Origin: JBCBST01 sp039819115
Lineage (GTDB): Bacteria; Bacteroidota; Rhodothermia; Balneolales; Balneolaceae
DNA: 29,624 nt
Assembly: GCA_039819115.1 (NCBI GenBank)
Contig: JBCBST010000031.1
Span: 1-29,624 of the forward strand
Reading direction: 5' to 3'
The notes beneath the pieces were generated by a model that saw only the letters and a program-made list of their open reading frames with translations, searched no databases and was not told the origin of the DNA. A program made the position numbers and the translations under genes. Each line of letters starts with the position of its first letter. Position 1 is the stretch's first letter. This document shows positions 24,779 through 29,624 of the stretch, in pieces.

Positions 24779-27150
24779 TGAGTATACCTTCCATAGTACG
24801 TGCGCGGTATTCCAGGCTTGTTACCTGGGTCATAACGGGAGGGGTATGCCTCATCCTGTGCATGGTGTACGGGTACTCTATCCCGAACCAACTATTCAAT
24901 GTGACCTACAGTACGGTACTGGAATCGGAAGGTGGAGCATTGATGGGGGCAAAGATTGCTGATGACGGCCAATGGAGGTTCCCGGCAAGCGACTCTATTC
25001 CGGATCGGTTCAGGCATGCTCTCATCGCCTTTGAAGACCGTGATTTTGAACATCATATGGGAGTGGATATCAGCGCGTTGGCGCGAGCCGCCTGGCAAAA
25101 TACCAAAGAACAGCGCATTGTAAGTGGTGCCAGTACCATCACCATGCAAGTGATACGCCTCTCCAAAGGGGCAACCCGGCGCACGGTTTGGGAAAAAGCC
25201 AAAGAAATGGTGCAGGCTACCCGGCTGGAGTTACGATACAGTAAATCAGAAATCTTAGCGATGTATGCAGCCCATGCACCATTTGGTGGTAATGTTGTAG
25301 GTCTTGAAGCGGCTGCCTGGCGATATTTCGGGCGTACCCCTCATCAATTGTCCTGGGCTGAATCAGCAACCCTGGCTGTGCTGCCTAATGCCCCGGCGCT
25401 TATTCATCCGGGCCGGAACCGGGATGCGCTGAAGGCTAAACGAAATCGGTTACTGGCTATCCTGCTGAATCAGCAAACCATTGACTCTTTAACGTATCAA
25501 CTGGCCATACAGGAGCCTCTTCCTGAACAGCCCTATGCGCTCCCCAGGCATGCCCCTCACGTACTCAGTACGTTATACTCAGGTCCTGAAAAAGGAAAGC
25601 GCATCCGGTCTGGTCTGAACCTGCATCTTCAGGAATCGGTTACTGCGTGGGTTGAGCATCACCGCCAACGGTTATCGGCAAATGGCATTCACAATGCCGG
25701 AGTGATCGTTGCTGATGTAAAAACCGGGGCTGTTCTGGCCTACGCCGGAAACACCAAAGCAGGGAATGAACATCAACAACAGGTGGATGTGATTCGGGCA
25801 CCCCGGAGTTCGGGTAGTATCCTCAAACCCCTGCTCTACCTGTTACAGCTAAATGCCGGTCAGTTAACACCCGATCAGTTGGTACCCGATATCCCGTCTC
25901 AGTTTTCAGGGTATACCCCCCAGAATTTTAACCGGACTTACTCAGGCGCGGTGCCTGCATCAGAAGCATTGGCCCGTTCGCTAAATATTCCGGCCGTATA
26001 CCAACTTCAGGAGTTTGGAGTGCCGGCGTTTCAGTTTTATCTCCGGAAGATGGGGATTACCACATTGAACAAACCGCCGGAGCACTATGGTCTTTCCCTG
26101 ATCCTGGGTGGAGGTGAAACCACGTTATGGGAACTCACTCAAACCTACACTTCGCTGGCCCGACAGCTCAGGGTGTATGATCCTTCCAACGTTCAAAAAG
26201 GTGCATTTGTACCTCTTTCTCTTTCGTTCATGCCTTCAGATCACGAACAGAGTTCAACCCCCGGCCCCGGCTTTCCGCTGAGTGAGGGGGCCATCTGGAG
26301 TACGTTTGAAGCTATGCAGGAGGTAAACCGGCCAGAAGATGAGGTGCACTGGAAACGGTTTGAAGGTTCGCGTAAGGTTGCATGGAAAACCGGAACCAGT
26401 TTCGGGTACCGGGATGCGTGGGCCATTGGTATTACCCCGGATGTAGTAGTAGGGGTATGGGTTGGCAATGCCGATGGTGAAGGCCGCCCCGGATTAACCG
26501 GTACGAAAGCGGCAGCGCCCATCCTGTTTGATGTCTTTAACCTGCTTCCGACCGAAACCTCCTGGTTTGATACCCCCGATTATGAATTGGAAGAAGTGGA
26601 GATATGCACACTAACCGGACATCGCGCTGGAGTTCACTGCGACCATACGGAACATCGGTTGATCCCGGAAACAGCCCTTATCACACAAGCATGCCCATAC
26701 CATCAAACGATATATGTGGATGAAACGCGAACCCGTAGACTGAACCGGCAATGTTCCGATGGAGAACCAATGATAAAACAGTCTCAACTGGTACTACCCG
26801 CAGTTCAGGCCTGGTACTACCAGCAGGAACACCCTGAATACGAGCTTATGCCACCCTACAAAACAGGGTGTACACCTGACGAGCATATGGCCATGCAGCT
26901 GATTTACCCCTTTTCCCAATCTGAGCTGTATGTACCCGTTGAACTGGATGGCAGTAAGGGAGCATTGGTATTTGAGGTTGCTCACCGGGAGCCACATTCC
27001 ACGGTATATTGGCACTTGAATGAGCAGTTTATGGGCGAAACTCAACATCAGCACCAGCTTTCTCTTTCCCCTCAACCAGGCGTACATACCCTGACCCTTG
27101 TTGATGAACACGGATCACGCCTGGAGCATTATTTTACGGTGCTGGAGTGA
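24778..27150 (+). CDS. pbpC: Penicillin-binding protein 1C (class A PBP)
   Basis: The protein has about 790 residues from the ATG at 24778, which shares its A with the upstream stop (TGATG); a TTG three bases earlier is not preferred. A signal-anchor helix at about 14-32 is followed by the GT51 glycosyltransferase, with Glu86 in FEDRDFEHHMGVD and the signature SGASTITMQVIRL. The transpeptidase has the active-site Ser347 in SSGSILKP (S-x-x-K, Lys350), SLN in LARSLNIPA and KTG in WKTGTSFGYRDAW (Lys537). The C-terminal region (about 610-790) carries the PBP1C extension with several cysteines. It polymerises and cross-links peptidoglycan in the periplasm. Length is close to the E. coli enzyme (about 770). 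Pairing with a macroglobulin suggests repair of wall damage at sites where proteases breach the envelope. Confidence 0.93.
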   Translation: MSIPSIVRARYSRLVTWVITGGVCLILCMVYGYSIPNQLFNVTYSTVLESEGGALMGAKIADDGQWRFPASDSIPDRFRHALIAFEDRDFEHHMGVDISALARAAWQNTKEQRIVSGASTITMQVIRLSKGATRRTVWEKAKEMVQATRLELRYSKSEILAMYAAHAPFGGNVVGLEAAAWRYFGRTPHQLSWAESATLAVLPNAPALIHPGRNRDALKAKRNRLLAILLNQQTIDSLTYQLAIQEPLPEQPYALPRHAPHVLSTLYSGPEKGKRIRSGLNLHLQESVTAWVEHHRQRLSANGIHNAGVIVADVKTGAVLAYAGNTKAGNEHQQQVDVIRAPRSSGSILKPLLYLLQLNAGQLTPDQLVPDIPSQFSGYTPQNFNRTYSGAVPASEALARSLNIPAVYQLQEFGVPAFQFYLRKMGITTLNKPPEHYGLSLILGGGETTLWELTQTYTSLARQLRVYDPSNVQKGAFVPLSLSFMPSDHEQSSTPGPGFPLSEGAIWSTFEAMQEVNRPEDEVHWKRFEGSRKVAWKTGTSFGYRDAWAIGITPDVVVGVWVGNADGEGRPGLTGTKAAAPILFDVFNLLPTETSWFDTPDYELEEVEICTLTGHRAGVHCDHTEHRLIPETALITQACPYHQTIYVDETRTRRLNRQCSDGEPMIKQSQLVLPAVQAWYYQQEHPEYELMPPYKTGCTPDEHMAMQLIYPFSQSELYVPVELDGSKGALVFEVAHREPHSTVYWHLNEQFMGETQHQHQLSLSPQPGVHTLTLVDEHGSRLEHYFTVLE

Positions 27151-27317
27151 TGGGTATGTAACCCGAAATTTATGGGCACAGCCGTTTCTTAAGATTTTAT
27201 CCTACTGCGTGCGTGTCAGGATTGTAAACGTTAGATAATTTGATGACAAAAAGTGCCTTTTCCATGTTCTTTTGGGCCGCCAAAAGAACCAAAAGCTCCC
27301 GGCTGAAAAGCTTTAGG

Positions 27318-27407
27318 GCATTCTAAAGGTGAATTCCGCACAACATCGAATACCTCATATACATTCGGACGATGTTGCACCTTCGGAATTCTATGCATTT
27401 AGAATGC
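27318..27407. repeat. Nested inverted repeat (three arm pairs) within repeat copy 2
   Basis: Three pairs of perfectly complementary arms are nested: GCATTCTAAA (27318-27327) with TTTAGAATGC (27398-27407), GAATTCCG (27331-27338) with CGGAATTC (27384-27391), and CAACATCG (27341-27348) with CGATGTTG (27370-27377). The loop is 21 bases. The structure could form one long hairpin in RNA or extruded DNA. Confidence 0.8.
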
Positions 27408-27608
27408 TACTCCTTCACCTTTCCAATGCCGGCGTTTTAACTCCCAAACCTTAACCGTCAAATAAGTGTATGATCCATAATCTTTTACCTTTACAACAAA
27501 ATTCATTGAGCAGAAAGCTTGAAGCCCAAACGAAAACTCACTGTTTGACGAGTTTCAGTTCATAATTGTCTCAAAGCGTCTCCTTTTTTTCTGAAACGAG
27601 GAGTTTGA

Positions 27609-27647
27609 CCTGCCTGTCCGGTAGGCAGGGTTTTCTTGATTTTTTCG
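27609..27647 (+). terminator. Terminator-like hairpin in repeat copy 2
   Basis: The same CCTGCCT / AGGCAGG stem as in copy 1 (27609-27615 and 27623-27629) is followed by the T-rich run GGTTTTCTTGATTTTTT. It would serve as a plus-strand terminator for the PBP1C gene, about 460 bases downstream of its stop. Confidence 0.5.
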
Positions 27648-27659
27648 ACCCGAAGCATG

Positions 27660-27677
27660 CCCCGATACATATCGGGG
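27660..27677. repeat. 8-base perfect inverted repeat in repeat copy 2
   Basis: Arms CCCCGATA (27660-27667) and TATCGGGG (27670-27677) around CA are identical to those in copy 1. This hairpin is conserved between the copies. Confidence 0.6.
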
Positions 27678-27777
27678 TATCAAGACAAAAGGGTCAATGA
27701 ACTGTCCGACTATTACAAGGATGACAAGGGGATATTTCTCTGGGAGCTAAGCTAGATCGCTTTTATCAAAGTTCTCC

Positions 27778-29514
27778 CTAAAACCCCGCGGCCTGCCCAT
27801 CTACGCGGGCTTCGGATGCACCGTAATACACCCCGGTTTCAGGATCGCGCATGATGGCCTGGAACCGACCAAAGAAACTACGTCCGATCCGAACCTGATG
27901 TCCCATCGCTTTTAAGTCTTCCAGAACCTGGGGATCAACCGAGCTTTCGATGCTTAACATCCCCACTTCAGTGAGTGTTTTATCCAGCGGATCGGTTGGT
28001 TGGGTGGATCCCGAGTGGGCCCAACGCAAGGCATCACCGGCTTCCTGCATATTCATTCCAAAATCGATCACATTGGTAATTAAACTCACGTGCCCCATCG
28101 GTTGATAAGCCCCACCCATATTGCCTATGGTCATAAAAGGCTTACCATCCTTCATCACAAAACCAGGGATGATGGTGTGAAAAGGACGTTTTCCGGGTTC
28201 ATACACATTAGGGTGTTTGGGGTCGAGTGAAAATAACTCGCCCCGATTCTGAAAGCTGAATCCGGTACCCGGAACTACAAAACCGGTACCCATTCCACGG
28301 AAATTACTTTGGATGAGGGAAACCATATTTCCATCCCCATCCGCAGTGGTGAGATAAATGGTATCCCCCTCTTCAAGCACATCCACACCGGTAGTCAGAT
28401 CTTTGCGTGCCGTCTCGCCAATCAGCTTTCTACGCTCGGCTGCATATTCCTTAGACAATAGTTTGTCGTAGGGGATGTCATAAAAATCGGAGTCGGTATA
28501 GTGCTTCGCCCGGTCTTCGAAGGCGAGTTTTTTGGCTTCCGTAAATAGGTGAAAGGTGTTAGCCGTGGCAAACCCGCTTTCTTTCAGGTCAAATCCTTCC
28601 AGGATGTTCAGCATCTGAAGAACAGCTGTACCCTGCACATTTCCTCCTACCTGGTATACATCATATCCCCGATAGTTCACCGTTTGAGGTTCTACCCAGG
28701 TTGAGGTATGCTTATCAAAATCTTCATAGCGGAGATAGCCTTCATTTTCTTTCATCCAGGCGTCAATCTTCTCTGCAATTTCACCCTTATAAAATCCGTC
28801 CCGTCCTTTGCTGGCCAGTATGCGGAAGGTGTTTCCCAAATCCGGATTCCTGAATACTTCTCCTTTCTCTGGTCCGCGTCCATCAAAGGTAAAGGTCTCT
28901 TTAAATGTACCAGGCTGACGACTCAGGCGGGGAGCGCTTCGTCTCCAGGCACGTGAAATAGCTTCGCTTACCGGGAACCCGTTTTCTGCATACCAGATGG
29001 GTTCTGCGAGAATATCCTCCATCGGCACGGATCCGAACCGCTCATGCATTTCAAACCACCCGTCTACGGCTCCGGGCACCGATACCGAGAGTAGATCGTA
29101 GGCAGGAATGCCATCTCGTTCCTTCTCTTTGAGGATTTCCATCAACCGATCATAAGATAGTCCGAGAGGGGAACGGCCACTGGCATTAAGGGCGTACAGC
29201 TTGCCGCTTTCCTGGTGCCAGATGATGGCAAAAAGATCTCCACCGATTCCATTACCGGTAGGTTCCATGAGGCCCATGGCCGCATTAGCTGCAATGGCTG
29301 CGTCAATGGCATTTCCTCCATTTCTGAGTACCTGAAGGCCAACTTGTGTCGCAAGGGGTTGACTGGTAGCCACCATACCGCGTTGAGCGATCACTTCGGA
29401 TCGGGTTGCAAATGCGCTTCCGGCTTCACGATCGATTTGTGCACGTACGGTATAGGACAGCATGCTTAGCACTCCGATTAATAAAAGGGTTAATACAGGT
29501 CTGGATGTGTTCAT
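27778..29514 (-). CDS. ggt: Gamma-glutamyltransferase, secreted
   Basis: The protein has about 578 residues. The chosen ATG (29512-29514) gives an N-terminal signal peptide (RPVLTLLLIGVLSMLSYTVRAQ); an upstream start at 29583 would add 23 residues with no signal function. Conserved regions include GMVATSQPLATQVGLQVLRNGGNAIDAAIA near the N-terminus (positions about 45-75) and TGNGIGGDLFAI. The autoprocessing nucleophile is Thr385 in DTIYLTTADGDG, at the start of the small subunit. The proenzyme cleaves itself there and then transfers or hydrolyses gamma-glutamyl groups of glutathione and related peptides in the periplasm. The region after the nucleophile (GFSFQNRGELFSLD) is the non-enteric form of the family. 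It is convergent with the PBP1C gene across the repeat copy. Confidence 0.92.
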   Translation of the reverse strand: MNTSRPVLTLLLIGVLSMLSYTVRAQIDREAGSAFATRSEVIAQRGMVATSQPLATQVGLQVLRNGGNAIDAAIAANAAMGLMEPTGNGIGGDLFAIIWHQESGKLYALNASGRSPLGLSYDRLMEILKEKERDGIPAYDLLSVSVPGAVDGWFEMHERFGSVPMEDILAEPIWYAENGFPVSEAISRAWRRSAPRLSRQPGTFKETFTFDGRGPEKGEVFRNPDLGNTFRILASKGRDGFYKGEIAEKIDAWMKENEGYLRYEDFDKHTSTWVEPQTVNYRGYDVYQVGGNVQGTAVLQMLNILEGFDLKESGFATANTFHLFTEAKKLAFEDRAKHYTDSDFYDIPYDKLLSKEYAAERRKLIGETARKDLTTGVDVLEEGDTIYLTTADGDGNMVSLIQSNFRGMGTGFVVPGTGFSFQNRGELFSLDPKHPNVYEPGKRPFHTIIPGFVMKDGKPFMTIGNMGGAYQPMGHVSLITNVIDFGMNMQEAGDALRWAHSGSTQPTDPLDKTLTEVGMLSIESSVDPQVLEDLKAMGHQVRIGRSFFGRFQAIMRDPETGVYYGASEARVDGQAAGF

Positions 29515-29603
29515 AGGAAACAGAATTAATTGGAGCAAGATATTACTATCGATAGCGGCATTATTCAAGGTGAGGTTGTTCATTCGCCGCTGAGGATTTC
29601 ACT

Positions 29604-29624
29604 ATGAAGTACATGAAGAAAGAC
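29604..29624 (+). CDS. Possible start of a plus-strand gene running off the window
   Basis: An ATG at 29604 opens a frame reading MKYMKKD to the window end. AGGAT lies about ten bases before it and could be a ribosome binding site. It is divergent from the gamma-glutamyltransferase gene. Only seven codons are visible, so nothing can be said of the product. Confidence 0.25.

Larger units (their letters stand above)
27236..27701 (+). repeat. Structured intergenic repeat, copy 2
   Basis: This is the direct-orientation copy of the element at 18134-18560, also between convergent genes. The core 27591-27701 has one visible mismatch to copy 1. The 5' part carries an extra 90-base nested inverted repeat (27318-27407) that copy 1 lacks or has lost. 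The boundaries are approximate, taken from where similarity fades. Confidence 0.85.

Overview
The window is about 30 kb of bacterial chromosome at moderate GC. Many lipoprotein signal peptides end in short L/A-x-x-C lipoboxes. The content includes a DUF5690 transporter, DUF5996, an alpha-2-macroglobulin/PBP1C pair and PD40 propeller proteins. Weak Shine-Dalgarno sites precede most genes. Together these suggest the Bacteroidota/Balneolota/Rhodothermota group. This placement is inference from gene families; no rRNA or marker gene is present.

Layout. (1) 1-545: a PIN-domain toxin, cut by the window edge, with its DUF6364-type antitoxin. (2) 692-7003: mostly minus-strand single genes: a flavin amine oxidase, a GNAT acetyltransferase, a DUF5996 protein, a DinB-like protein, a K+ channel with two RCK modules, a VOC protein whose 3' end runs into a remnant of a second amine oxidase, and a small plus-strand membrane protein. 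(3) 7071-16978: two divergent transcription units around an intergenic region at 12416-12571. Leftward: a PLP enzyme resembling (R)-1-hydroxy-2-aminoethylphosphonate ammonia-lyase (PbfA), a DUF5690 MFS transporter, an alkaline-phosphatase-superfamily lipoprotein, and possibly a PD40 lipoprotein. Rightward: a purple-acid-phosphatase-like lipoprotein, a class III aminotransferase and a TIGR03364-type FAD oxidoreductase. The rightward genes overlap by 1 and 11 bases. (4) 17033-18133: a DUF4143-type ATPase with an altered Walker B. (5) 18631-27150: a DUF3291-like protein on the minus strand, then an alpha-2-macroglobulin-like protein translationally coupled to PBP1C. (6) 27778-29514: a secreted gamma-glutamyltransferase.

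The most interesting region is the divergent island. The two lipoprotein phosphoesterases have unrelated catalytic folds but share the same C-terminal pair of modules (chitobiase C-terminal-like plus PA14-like). The other genes encode a transporter, two PLP enzymes and a flavin amine oxidase of families tied to aminophosphonate catabolism. A plausible reading is surface release of an amino-phospho(no) compound, import, and intracellular deamination. No recognisable phosphonatase (PhnX) or cytoplasmic phosphonoacetate hydrolase lies in the window, so C-P cleavage is unaccounted for.

Both intergenic gaps of about 500-630 bases (18134-18630 and 27151-27777) lie between convergent genes. They hold two direct copies of a structured, terminator-like repeat whose 111-base core has one visible mismatch. 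The repeats bracket the alpha-2-macroglobulin/PBP1C block.
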